Positions 46,005-58,410 of a stretch of DNA of 64,000 nt are shown here, piece by piece. Source of the DNA: Grammothele lineata (taxonomy: Eukaryota; Basidiomycota; Agaricomycetes; Polyporales; Polyporaceae); contig NDFF03000327.1 in assembly GCA_002150815.3 (NCBI GenBank), positions 124,001-188,000 on the forward strand, read 5' to 3'. The notes beneath the pieces were generated by a model that saw only the letters and a program-made list of their open reading frames with translations, ran no database searches and was not told the origin of the DNA. Made by a program: the position numbers and the translations under genes. How positions within the stretch are numbered: the first letter of the stretch is position 1; each line of letters starts with the position of its first letter.

Positions 46005-47768
46005 ATGGCCTACAATCGAACCATTCTCAACTACCCTGACCCTCACATACGACCCACCACCTCAAGGCATATCATGCCGCACACAGACGCTACCCTCCCT
46101 CGGCTGCCTGTAGAAGTTTGCGAAGATATCATCAACGCCGTCGCTGCGTCCGATTTATGGCCACCTGGCGACTGGGCCTCTCGCACGACCCTCCTCAGCC
46201 GTTGCGCACTTGTTTGCCGAGATTGGCGAACGCGGGCACAACTTCAGCTCTTCTATCACGTCGTCCTCGGCGATGTTTCAACCCTTCGCAAGTTTGCCGC
46301 CGTTCTCGCCTCATCTCCGACCCTCGCAGCATACGTACACATCCTGTGGATAGACGTCGCGGTCATGACAAGCGATAAGACTGGTGTCCTGTACGATCCC
46401 GGAGGCGCGTTACCCAGTTTTCCTCTCGCTCTCGCAGGCAAGCTTCCATCACTCGAGGAGATTGCGATTCGGGGTGGTTCGCCCAATAAGCTGGTCAAAG
46501 CGCGTAGAAAACGCCGAATTCCTCTTATTCGTCATATCCCTCTCCATCCCCGTTTCTCGTCCCTGCTCTCTCCATTTTCTGGGGTGGCACGATTGTGTTT
46601 GTCAACGGTCCGGTTTCCTAGTTTTGTCGACTTCACAGGCGTGCTCGCTAGCTTGACCGGGTTACAGGAGTTGGAGTGCTCGGGGGTGATGTGGGTTGTA
46701 AATGGGGTTCGCCTTCCCTTATGCATGCGCCGCGACAGTTCCAATCATCCATTCCTGGGAAATCTCAAGTGTACCGAGGTACGGTCGCCACTGTGCACGT
46801 GCGTACTATGCTTTATGCTAAACCTTATGATTAGGCCAATAGCATGGGCGATCACGCCCTGCAGAGGATTTTGGCAGCTATTCCTCCAGATGTACTGGAA
46901 TGTTTCACTTTCAATCCTATGGAGTACCTTCAGGACCCGGGAAGCGAAGAGCCCAAGCGTGCGTGCTCTCGATGCACCCAATTCGACACGTGTTGCTCAT
47001 GGCGCTGCCAGTGGACCCCTTCACAGGCACCGTGTCAAGGATAGACCTTGGCCGGCTAACGAAACTATACGACCTTCGGCTGAACGCCTTTGACGTTTCG
47101 GACGGCGTCCGCACAGCTCAGGCAGTGGAAGCCCTGAGACAGATTCTTCCGACATGGTCTCCCGACACGCAGACCCGTTACGTCGTTGTGCACTTCTCCC
47201 CTCCACGGACGAAGCCAGACCAGTTCGAGATTGAAGACAGGCACTTCAAGCAGGAATATGTCGACTTTCTGGGTTTGGTCCGCGACCTGGGTCAAATCGT
47301 TGAGAGCACGAGTAGTGGTAAGGATTGCTTGGATATTGCGGTTCACGATTGATGCTGACCGATGACACCTTTTGTTAGTAGGATCACAGCCGACGACTGT
47401 TCACGTGCTCATGGGGAGAATCATCCACAGCGACAGAGTCTGGGAGCACGAATGGATTGAAGAAATACAAACGGCGTTTCCGACTGCCTACGAGAGCGGA
47501 AGGCTCATCATCGAGTTAGGTGAGTCGTCGCTCATTGAGTGTTGTACAGATTTGCCCCCATTTTGACGGTGCCTCTCATTCAGATTTTATGGACCCGCCC
47601 CTGGAACTGGAGTGGGGTGACGAAGGAACACAGCTAGGCATCGTAACAACTGAAGATCGCGAGTCGGACAGCAATGAGAGTGTGGACGGGGACTACGGAG
47701 ACTGCGAGAGGTACCAAGAGTGGTCGGACTTCGTTTACGATAGTGACGATGGAATCCAGTTATATTAG
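46005..47768 (+). CDS. F-box protein
   Basis: The F-box is TLPRLPVEVCEDIINAVAAS ... LSRCALVCRDWRTRAQLQLF at about residues 28-85. After that comes a divergent alpha/beta repeat region (LAAYVHILWIDVA, LPSLEEIAIRGG, VARLCLSTVRFPSF, LTGLQELECSGV). Introns: donor 46777 to an acceptor at about 46834; donor after EEPK at about 46960 to an acceptor at about 47010 (continuing LDPFTGTVSRIDLGRL); donor after STSS at 47319 to an acceptor near 47382; and donor after IIEL at 47519 to 47582. The tail is acidic (ESDSNESVDGDYGDCE). The ATG at 46074 is an alternative start just before the F-box. Probably an SCF substrate receptor with unknown target; unrelated in detail to the one at 17893-19505. Confidence 0.75.
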
Positions 47769-48158
47769 CCATTTGGACGGATGTGAGTGTCTGTTTCTGA
47801 TGCTGACCGTGTCAGATTACTGAAACGGTTAATCCTCGTAGGAAGGCCGTGCACACCTCATGTACCTTGTGATCTCAAAAGAGTCCTAATATACATGGAT
47901 AACTGGTTTGTAGATCTGGAAAGCGTACTCTTTACTAGAGGTGCCGAAGACGGCTGCCATGACCGACATGGAGGAGCGACGCTGCTCCGCAGGGGTGCCG
48001 TCCCGGCACTGCGTTCTCACGCCTGCAGCCCCATGACGTAGTTCAAATCGGGCTTCATTCAATTGTCGAGCCTTCTGGTGCGACAACGTGAAAGGGACGA
48101 TAACAGCACTCTGACCTGAACCTCCAACTGTGTGCTCTACGACTACCACACGCGAGCT
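47769..48158. other. Intergenic
   Basis: No gene seen. Confidence 0.4.
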
Positions 48159-49431
48159 ATGGCCGAACAAGTGCTGACCAGTCTCACAGCAAGTAATCTC
48201 TTCGATCTCAATGGAGTTGTGGCAGTCGTCACGGGCGGAGGAACGGTGCGTACATTCACTCATCAGACACTGGGAAGTTAGCTTACAGCGACAGTAGGGG
48301 ATTGGGTTGATGATGAGCACGACCCTTGTGGCAAACGGCGCCACGGTATTCATCATTGGTCCCGTTCAAAGCGACCTGGACAAAATCTGTAAGGTGTATA
48401 ACGACGAATGTGAGAAGACAGGTAAGGTCGGGAGGATGTATGGGATTGAGGGTGATGTCAGAAAGAAGGTAGTCTTGGCGCAAAACTAACGCCCCGAGTG
48501 TCGTTAACGAGTCTGTTCTTTATCTGATAGTCAGAAGCTCTGCGACTTGCAGATGAAGTCGCGAAACGCACTCCGCATGTTACCGTCCTGTTCAATAATG
48601 CCGGGTTTGTCGCTTCTATGACGTCCGGTCCCCTATCCTACTCACTTCATCACGTGTCTGATCTAGGGTTCACTCAGGTACCTGCCCGATGCCAGCGACG
48701 GCGAGTGCAGAGGCGTATCGTAAGACAGTCTTTGAAACTGTCACGGAGGACCACTTCGACTACAACCTGCAGACGAATGCCATCGGCCCGTACTGGATGA
48801 CTTTCGCCTTCTTGCCTTTGCTCGAGAAATGGAAGGTCGCTCCTGGTGGTACTCGTTTCGCTCCGCAAATCGTCATGACAGCGAGCATGAACGGATGGAC
48901 GAAGGCCAGTTCCTCCCTTGGACACGTACCCTTCGAAGGCTAGCGCATAATAAGCTGACAAGTATCCTATTAGGACCCTGCGACGGGCGGGTACTCCTTC
49001 CCTTACCTCTTCTCTAAGTCGGCAATAGGACACGCAACCTCTTCGCTTGCACATGAGCTGCTCCCTCTCGGCATACGCGTGAACGGTATCGCCCCAGGCA
49101 TGTTCGCTACCGGGATGACAGCAGGGGCAAATGCCATGGACACGGCGGGGACTTCTCACTTCGCCCCAGACCGCAAAGCTCATGACTTCGAGGTACCAGT
49201 GCAGATGCGTCCCGGAGAAGGGCACGCGGGCGGACCACCGTATGGGACGGGACGAGACATGGGCGCGCTGGTACTCTTCCTCGTCGCGAATTGGTTTGTG
49301 GATGGGGAAACAGTATTAATCGATGGAGGGGTGAGTAAACGCACGTTTTTGTTTTGATTTTGAGTGTATGTGCGGAAAAATGCTCACTCTCAACCGAAAA
49401 GACCTTGTTGAAGCACCCCAGCTCATACTGA
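48159..49431 (+). CDS. Short-chain dehydrogenase/reductase
   Basis: A classical Rossmann-fold oxidoreductase. Motifs: VAVVTGGGTGIGLMMS (cofactor Gly-rich loop, assembled across the first intron), LFNNAG (NNAG motif), NLQTNAIGPYWMTFAFLPLL, IVMTASMNGW (catalytic Ser region) and YLFSKSA (catalytic Tyr-x-x-x-Lys), then GIRVNGIAPGMF. The open frame runs past VLIDGG into VSKRTFLF, but a GTGAGT donor at 49331 and an acceptor ending at 49401 give TLLKHPSSY and a stop at 49431. This matches the usual C-terminus of basidiomycete relatives and is preferred. Five or six exons. Substrate unknown. It is tail to tail with the glutathione transferase at 49503-50886, with 71 bases between stops. Confidence 0.87.
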
Positions 49432-49502
49432 GCGTCTTGGTGAAGAGCGGAGAGAGGTCAAGGGACAAGTGTACTATACATACAAGTTCATGGCACAACA
49501 CT

Positions 49503-50886
49503 TCAGAGTGGGAGGATATGAGGCACTGGCCCGGCAGGGACAATCTTGGTTGTAGTCCTCTGGATACAGAATACACGTGTCAGAGACGGTACAAATCTCA
49601 AAACATGTGTACGTCGAGGACGTAACGCACCGAGCAATAGTACATAGCCTTGATATGATCGAAGTCGCAGATATCGGAGAAGGCAGCATGCGCCCAATAG
49701 AGCTTACGCATCCACCTACGCAGAGCGCACTCAAGTTCGTATCTCATAAGACCTGGAGGGGGACTCACAGATCAAGTGCCGGATAGCCATGGCGGATCGT
49801 ACGGAGATTGCACTTGAACGCCCCGTGGTACGCTACATCGAAGCGGATCTACCATGATCATTAGTCGCTATATGTATTGTTTCTGACGGACGAGAACCTA
49901 CGATGGTGACGAATAGTCGGACATCAGCTTCAGTGAGTGTGTCGCCAACGAGGTACTCTTTTCCCTTCAACATCTCTTCCAACCGGTCGAGCGAGTTGAA
50001 GAGCGGAATCACAGCATCTTCATACGCTTTCTGTGTCGTTGCGAATCCTGCGCGATACACGCCATCTTTCGAGACATCGTATCGATTTCTATGCAAAGTA
50101 AAACAGATTGTGACGTACTGTTGACGGTATCATACATCCATTCGTTGACATCATCGATATCCTTCCGGAGGCGTTCCGGGTAAAGGTCGAGCGCCGCCTT
50201 ATCCGCAGGAAGCTGGTCGTTAAACGCTGTGTTGAACATGCGCACGATCTCAGAACTCTCGTTGTTCACGATCGTCCCATGTTTTTTGTCCCACAGGACA
50301 GGAACGGAGAACCTGTATACATGTGGTGAGCGCCGTGCGCAATGCCTTGAGCTCATATCAAAGGAGACGCATATGTATACCTTCCGACATAGTTTGGTTG
50401 GGCTTTTAAGTAGACATCACGCATGTGCTCGGATCCAAAGAGTGGGTCGTCCTGCGCGCCAGGGAATGGGTCAACCTTCGCGAATGGCCAACCCAGGTCG
50501 TCCATTCTCGGAGATACAAAGACGGTTTCTAGTTCTGTAAGAATGTGACTTGTAAATTAGGAGAAGCGTAGGTGTCCTTACCGATGATATCGTCGAGTCC
50601 TTTGAGCTTGCGGACTATCAATGCCCTCGTAGCCCAAGCTAAGCAGTAGATACGTTCTCAGTACATATCCGTACTAGATATGCTAACTCACGGCAGCCGT
50701 ACGAGGCATAAAGAAGGTAACGTCCTACGTGATTGCCGTCAGTCCCCTTGTAAGCATCATACGGGCTGAGATATCACCTTTCTCCGGTTCGAATCTGCCT
50801 CCTTTCTCGATGATATCACGAAAAGCAGACGGAGGCCGACTGAAAGAGCCATCGGGGATGGTATTGTGATGTGTTACATCGGACAT
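49503..50886 (-). CDS. Glutathionyl-hydroquinone reductase-type glutathione transferase (Ecm4/Xi class), copy 2
   Basis: Paralogue of 14574-15951. From ATG 50886: IPDGSFSRPPSAFRDIIEKG, then a 33-nt exon (50724-50692) and the active site YASYGCPWATRALIV, with the Pro codon again split by an intron. Then WPFAKVDPFPGA, VPVLWDKKHGTIVNNESSEI, VYRAGFATTQKAYE, EYLVGDTLTEADVRLFVTI, FKCNLRTIRHGYPALDL, WMRKLYWAHAAFSD and CDFDHIKAMYYC. The C-terminal exon encodes KIVPAGPVPHILPL. It has one extra intron, after the Ile codon of VTI, which copy 1 lacks. The typical YW before the last intron is YC here, and the last exon joins less cleanly than in copy 1. TATAAA lies at 50936-50941 (minus strand), 50 bases upstream. 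Confidence 0.9.
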
Positions 50887-50935
50887 ATTGGATTTATGGT
50901 CGGTACGGCTGGAGGAAGCCGTTCAGTAGGGTTTA

Positions 50936-50941
50936 TTTATA
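50936..50941 (-). promoter_or_regulatory. TATA box of Ecm4-type GST copy 2
   Basis: TATAAA on the minus strand, 50 bases upstream of ATG 50886. Confidence 0.45.
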
Positions 50942-53900
50942 CGTAGCGCTGTCGAAGAGTCGGGGTAACCGCCGGCGGGTTGAGAACAGGGGGCACAAGA
51001 ATACCTCCACCGGGTGTTTGGGTTTGTATATAAGCCTACTGAGGGCGGTACTGTGGACAGGTGGTGACCAGACAGTCAGCCAACCGAACGCTCATGAGTC
51101 ATGTACACCGAGAGACCGACCTGTGGCCGAATTGTGGCAGCCATTCGCAACGGGCCGGCGGCCCCGTTGCCTTCGGAGGAATAATGTTCGTCATGAGTTA
51201 TATGGTAATAGGCCTTGTTTTTTGAGAGACAGGCCCCCGACTTCCTACCCCTCTTTTACGCAACATCGTCTAACCTGGAAGAATGGGAGTTGACTGCTCT
51301 CGCAGGATGATGAGGGGTCGAATGAAGACTTTATCCCGGGCCGCGATTCAATTAGAGCGAGTTGAATCACGTCACGTGGATGATCTGGGTTGCAGAAATT
51401 GAAAATGAGGCGCCCACGAGAGCGCTTGCCAGTATCCTCGAGTCACGACCGTCGCCGACGAGCCTTCTCAGCCGTTCTGACAAGACTCCCCGGGATTCCA
51501 AACCGTCTACACCGCAAGTTATGCGAGTCAACTTATAGCTATGATAGACAGGCAGTAGTAAGTACCATCATTCGAGCCTCATTGCCAACCTTCACTCGTT
51601 GTTCGGTGGCGACGCGATCAGTGCCACCCGCGCTGTGACCCTCAGTGCTGACTGTCACTCAACGGACTTAAAGCTATTCATCTTGATTAGAGATCAACAT
51701 ACGTGCTCTGAGCCGTGTTCTCATGAGTCAGGTTATCCGCGTTAATCATCCAGACAGGCACGACCTCATAGCGTTCCCAGAGCCACGCTTAGCCTTGTCC
51801 TCGCCTGCCTCTCAGAGGGCTAGGAAGCTTGAACATGCGCGTAGGCCTCTTTTAAGGTGCATGCTGTTGTTTGGACTGAGTTGTTCACCATATCTTTGGG
51901 TGAGCTGATGGACCGACCCCAGCACCTATGCATTTTCCGGTCGACTCCTGCACGGACCTCAAACGTGGGAGGCATGACTGTTGATGCCGGCACTACGTAT
52001 ACCACACGCACCCTAAAGGTGGACATCGAGCTGTCATCTTTTGGGTGGGACGGACGTGAGCATGCTGCATATCCTGCGAATCTGGTACGGCAGACCAACT
52101 TCTGTGTTCATTGAGTTATGATCTGATGAAGTTCCCCGTTATCTCTTGGTGAAGTAGACTCTGTGATTGGGGGACAGCAAACCAACATCTCTCATTCTCG
52201 CCTGTAATTCCCTATTTTGTATTTTGAAAACCCATGACCTTGATTTTCTGATACGCAGGTCACAGCGATAGCGAAAGTCCCGCTGCGGTGGCCTAATATC
52301 ATCGCTTTGCGCCCGTGGCTGACTCAAATCACTTTGGTCCCGCCCCAAGAGATGAACCGTTTAACACCAATGTCGGCGCGTCTGGGCAAAGCTTCCTTAC
52401 TCGGATTCGGCCCGATTACCCTGGACCTGTACGGTATACGCCCCGGGTACCGGACACTGAACTCCGCATTCTGCACTCCGACGCCGGCGGATTTCGCGGT
52501 ATTCTTCCTCGCTTTGAGGGAAACAGACTTTACCGCCGGTGCCTGCCTCGAGCTTAAATATCGTCGCTTATCGCGGGTAAGACTATGCTCATGCGGCCGC
52601 AAACGATTACTTCGCATAGACACGGCAACTCAACCTGCTACTACCAGGTCGCGTTGAGTCGGGCGAGAGCGACACGGCGGCAACCACTGTACCACGCGGG
52701 GTGGCAACTTTTCGGCGGCATTCCGCACACATCCGGCTTCCTGTATCACCACTCCCCGGCTGCGTCCATTCACTTTCGTGGCGCACGACCCGAGAGCTGC
52801 CAACACAACCGCCCTGCCGTCTGGCCGTCGTCGAACCGTATTGTGTCTGTTTGTGGACGATCCGCGCCGCAGACCTCGCGATGGTAACAGCGCGCTTGCG
52901 CTGTTCTTGCGAAGCGTCGTACGCGATAGACATCACTCCGATCCCATTTACCGATGCTACTCCAAGCAGGAAACCCACTGCGCGCCCGGACGGTCCTCAC
53001 CTCATCCAGCTAGTACTCTCTATTCTCGATCATTGCGAGCTGCACGCTTCATGGGGAGAAATCACGTCATACTGTCTACTCAACACCTCGCCATACCGCG
53101 CATGACGCAGTATTTCTCCGCGCCTCGCGCCGACGCATGGTATCCGCATGGACCCGCGCGACCGCTCTGACGGTGGCATTCGCCACCTACCTCCTTCGGA
53201 TGTTACCCGGAAAGTGAAATCTATGTGGGCGTCGTACGTGATCTCGCGCCCAACTCCGACAGGCACTCAGGAATCAGCGACGTGCCCGTAGGAGGCGCAA
53301 GCAGGTGGATGGATATCGATCACTCGGCCCGGGGTGTACACTGACTCACCGAAAATCATGGCTTTCGTTCCGGCGAAGAGCACTGTGAAGTTATGATACG
53401 CGCGACGGCCGCAAGTCGTACGTGCTGTGGCGACAAATGCTGTGATGCAACCCGGAGCTTTTCCTCTAGTCCCACTACTAAGGTGCGCGGGTTCTATTTT
53501 ATCTCACACCCTACTCAACTTCTTCACAGCGACTCTTCCTAGCGTCGGAAGCGTGGATTTGTACGACCACACGTTTCCCCACGCAAATTTTTGCGCCAGA
53601 GGAGTCAGTCCATAACTACCCAGATCTGCAGATTCGGTACGATCCAAGTCATATCGCGAGTCCGCGGCGGATGCGGCGGCGCGGGTCAGCAGACCCATCC
53701 TCCATTTACGCCCTTACGTCACCAGCGCGCGACACAGGCCCGAGTGAATACAGCGGGGCCCGACTCGCCCCGCCGCGTACGGCGCGCTCTCGCGCCCGCC
53801 TCCTCGACACCGGGTCCGCGCTACCATTCCCGCTTGGGCGCGAGAGCCTCGTGCCGCTCTCGCGCCGGGGTATTTGGCAGGTGGCTTCCCTATGGCAGCC

Positions 53901-56769
53901 TCGTGTTGGTGCGTAAGCAATCCCTGGCTCCGGGTGGACAGCACTACGCTTGAAGTGGTTCAAGCTTCAAGCTAGCGTACCACATACAGGGGTGGTTGCG
54001 CGCATATACGGTTCCCAGCTCGAGCCCGCTGGCTGCCACTCAGAGTGAATTTACGGAGAGGACAATTAGCCCGAACTCCGCCTTGGCCAGCAAGAACCCG
54101 CCGGGAGAGCGGCGCGATGTTGGCGTCGTGGCGTCAAGCTTGCCCCCGAGAAGACGACTACACCGTGGCGCGCGTACGTAGATGAGCTGCCTCGAGGCTC
54201 ACAGTGGTCGCGCGGGCGGGCGGACGAAGTGGAGATACGTGTGATGTAAGTGCGCTGCTGACTTCTTTCGTCTCCTTCTCTCATGTGCTTATAAACTATG
54301 TTAAGCAGTTAACGTCTTCACGATTCTCAAAGTGGGAAGTGGGTACGACTCGTCAATGACGATCGGCGTCGGTACGCCTCTCCCGGCTAACGTAGAGGTC
54401 TGGACGCTCATTGACGCAATGCGGAGAGGTGACACTGAGTGTAAACTTGACCTCGTCAGAAGCAGCAGTAGCAATCGCCCTGGGTTCCGCTCCACTCGCG
54501 AGCGCATCTATGACCCCTGACGTCTCTTGAAGCTCCCTGCGCGTTATGTCCGTCTATTGCGACGCGTGTTGGTCGAGCCGTATCGGACCTTAACGCTTCT
54601 CCACACCACGTGTGCCCCTTCTTAAGCCCTGACCGGAATCGTGTCTGACATTCTTGGCAGGCATGGGTCGGAAGAGTCTCCGCACGCTGACGCGGGAGCG
54701 TTCAGAATGCAATTCGTCCTATTCGTGGTCAGATGCTCTCCCTCAGAGAGTTCAGAAACGGCGAACTGCGAACGTGCAACTGGGGGAATCACATTCGACT
54801 ACCCGGAGCTTCCTAAAAACGTAATATCTACCTTCCAGGTACAGACGAACAGAGAGAGTAGAATACGGCAAGTCATGCATGTGAGGTCCACCTACTTGTG
54901 GGAGAGGTCTTCGCTGCCAAATTCTAAAATATGAACTCACGTGTTCGGAATCCCAGCCCGGTGATACAAGGCTAATATTTGTCTTTTGGAATCGAGTGTC
55001 GTATTCTCTCTCACACCCAAGTTCAAAGTTTCATCAAATGCGATCCACGCCGGAGTTCAAGATTGGAAGGCCGCAGGTTACAACCGCCGCGCTGTGAGAC
55101 CTTGGTCGCAAGGATACCTTCCTTCGGTGCGCCCGTTCCCACAGTGGCCTATAGTGCTTCTAAGCGTCATTATGGCGTTCTAGGAGTCTCAGCGACACGA
55201 GTTCGACCGAGTCTATTTCCGCGAGGATAGGATTCTACAAGGTTCCACATCCTTCGGAATTCAGCTATCCTCCCCGACCTGAGCGACGAGCACCATGTCG
55301 AAGGATGGGTGCGCTCATCTGCCGAGAAAGCCGCAGAAGACCAAAGTCAATGGATTATAGTGCAGCTGGAAGGCATGGGGACACGATGAAGCACTTCGCT
55401 GTGCCTTGAATGGCCCGCTGGTCCGAGCTATCGCCCGTCGTCCTGAGAGCCACCTCTAGCGCGGGACTCATAGCGGTAAATCCCAAGCGCACGTACTCGC
55501 GCCGCCGCCGCGCCGCACCCGCGCGAACGCGCGAAGTCAGGATATCGGGACGGTGTACAACGAGAGACCCCTGGCGCGGGCCGGGCACCCAACCACAATG
55601 GCGGTCCACTTGCTCCCCCCGACTTTCGCGTGGGTGCGCTGGGATGCACATCGAGCGCGAGCCGCGGAGTCCGGGTCGTATGTGTCGGACGACGAACGCC
55701 TGTCATGACAGCCTGCAGTACAGTCGTTCTGCGTCGGGGACCCGGCTGATTCTGCTGTGCTCACCCACGGCGATGTGTGATCTCACAACCTCCGAATCGG
55801 GCGAAGCCCGGTAGCCTGCAGGCCTATGTATATGGCTTGGCTGGACTAGCAGTGTGGCATGTGCGAGCCTGGAGGCTCGAGGCACAGGCTAGTTTGAGCG
55901 CTAGGCCCCGGTCCGGGCGCATCCAGCGCCGCGCGCGTCGAAACACAGGCCACAAAACGTTGAGTGATAGCCACACGAAGTGCCATTATCGATCGCGAGG
56001 GTGAAGAACGATACGTTCGCGAAGAGGCGCAGGACTTCTCCGAAAGCAGGGCGCAAGATAGGCCGGAGTGCTCAGACTGATGCAACTTGATCTCGATATT
56101 TGTATATCGTGCGTAGTGGATCGGCTTGACGTACGCTCCTCACATGAGTGCAAGGAGGTATGTAGAAAGTGGAGTGCGTTCCTAGGGTGCTCGCGCGCGA
56201 GCAGATGATGAATAGGACGTGCCGCTCTCCGCACAGTATCTCTCACACAGAGACACTGCGCCACCGTGTTGCGCTCGGCCGCGCGCGGCGGGTGGATGTC
56301 GTTTCGGAAGTACGGTCCAGGGCGGCTGAGTCCAAGGACAAGATGACGAAGGAGGACAGCCGCGTGGCAGATCCTTGCACCGAGATCGTCGTCGCGTATT
56401 CAAGTTCTCGGTTGTACCCCGCTCCACTCGAAGTAGCTGCCTCACTTCGATAGCTCCACTCCTCCTCCTTCTAGTACTACGATACTGACCCCTGTCCTCA
56501 TGAAAACTCCACGGAGACGACACATCGCTGCGCTCTAACGACGCTCGTCCGGTACGAACTGCGAGATTTGATGTCGTGAAGGATCTTGCTCGAAGCCACA
56601 CCTAGACTTCGTTCAGTGAGCGGAGCGCTTTGCACCTCTTTGACTTGTGTCGGAGAACCTCAGAGTCCGGCATTCTCTCGGGAGACGGTAAACGACGCCG
56701 ACTTCGAGTGCCTGCTATCTCGAAGTCAAGCTACCTATGAAGATACGATACGCCCATAGCCCCGGAGCG

Positions 56770-56807
56770 CGCAAGCTCGATCGCGAACGTACGCAATCGA
56801 GCTTGCG
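56770..56807. repeat. Inverted repeat, 12-bp stem
   Basis: CGCAAGCTCGAT and its exact reverse complement flank a 14-base loop. Confidence 0.6.
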
Positions 56808-58118
56808 TCTGCGTTGTACTTTCGCACTCCGCTATTATCATACTCCCACAACTGCAGGGTCCTCCTCGGACGTGTCGCTCCGTGCGCTCATCCACAGCAG
56901 TGCCAAGAAGAAGACGCCCTCGCACTTCAAACCGCTCGCGTCGAACCCGAAACAACGAAACGTCGTGTCGCGAGCTAAGTAAAGAAGAGAGGAACATTAC
57001 AAGCTCTCGTTCGATCGCACTCGGCCCCGACTTCCGACCCCCCGAGGCTCTTTCCCCCTCGGCGCGGCATCGCGGCACCGACGCAGGCCCGTCCCCCTTC
57101 CTCCGTGGGACATCCCCGCTCCAAGCATGGCGCAAAGCGCGACCAAGCCGGCCGGACACGGTAGGCCCCTGCGCACGAAGGTTGCGTTCGCGATCAGCCC
57201 GGCGCCCCCTCGCCCTCCTCGAGCCTCAGCTTGCAACTCCGCTGCTTCGGAACGCGGTGCGCCGTGCCGTAGAACTTACTCAGAGCCTGTCCATCCGTGC
57301 CACCGCGGCGGGCGGGAGCAGGAGTGCTCGGCTGCGAGTGGGCCCATACTATTAGGAGAGCCTTCGCGATGCGGCGTGCGGGTGTGTACAGATACGTGCC
57401 GGACCGTCCGCGCCAAGGTGTGGGGCGACGTGTGTACGGAGTGCGTGCACACGCGCCGTGCGAACTTGATGTGCGCGGACGACTCGGAGTGGAAGAGCTT
57501 GGCTACTCGTTGTGCGCTGCGCGTAGTAATGGGCTCACGTACGATGCGTGTCCGGTATCGGGTACTCGGGACGTCCTATACCTCCGACCTCATGCATCAC
57601 CGCCCCGCGCGCGTGGCGATAGACGACAGATAAGTGGAGGAAGCGTCGACGCGCCGTCCCGCACTTCCGCAAATTACAGGTAGTGTACCTTCTTCGCGCG
57701 GCGTCTTCGCGTCTTCATCGACACGCCCGCGTTCATACGAGCGCGTGCATATGAAGTCATTGGCGCAGAGTCCAGAGCATCCAGCGAGCAAGGCGCGATA
57801 GCGAGCTTGTCGAATGAATCCCTTACGAGACCCATTACTTAAGCAAGCTCGGCGTAAGTACGTACGCAGGCTCGAATGATACACGTTCCCTTGCGTCCGG
57901 GGCTGGCCCGACCCCACACCGCGCCGCGCCGCCCATAGCCGAGTGCGGGGTGGGAGACCAGTCATAGTGCTCGAGGGTGCTCGCGGCAGGCGCTACATCG
58001 TACTCGCGGGGGCGGCGCGCCCTGGCGTGTCCGATGGAACCCGGGGGGTGGACCGGCGCCCCCCGCCGCGTGGATCAGAACACGTCGTTCGCGTACTTAT
58101 GTTCCCAGTATCGGGGCG

Positions 58119-58157
58119 TCGGGGCTATGGTCGGGGTGTACCACCGAGGAAGGGTAT
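58119..58157 (+). repeat. 39-bp direct repeat, unit 1
   Basis: Matches 58372-58410 at 36 of 39 positions; shared core GGTCGGGGTG followed by ACCACCGAGGAAGGGT. Confidence 0.65.
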
Positions 58158-58371
58158 AGGACGCGATACCGCGCGCGTACGAAGGTCGTCGAGAGCCGCG
58201 CGGCGACGCACGTTGGCTCAGACGCATGTTTTGAAGCTCGAGGGCCCCAGCGTGAAAAATGGAAGAATTTGGACTACCTAGCTGGTGCGCGCAGAGCGAC
58301 GCGAACGGCAATAACAGTGTTCGAACAGTATCGAATGTTCAAACTTCAGAACAACGTACTCGCGCAGGGCC

Positions 58372-58410
58372 TCGGGGCTTTGGTCGGGGTGCACCACCGA
58401 GGAAGGGTGT
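58372..58410 (+). repeat. 39-bp direct repeat, unit 2
   Basis: Second copy of the unit at 58119-58157, same orientation, 253 bases away. Confidence 0.65.
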
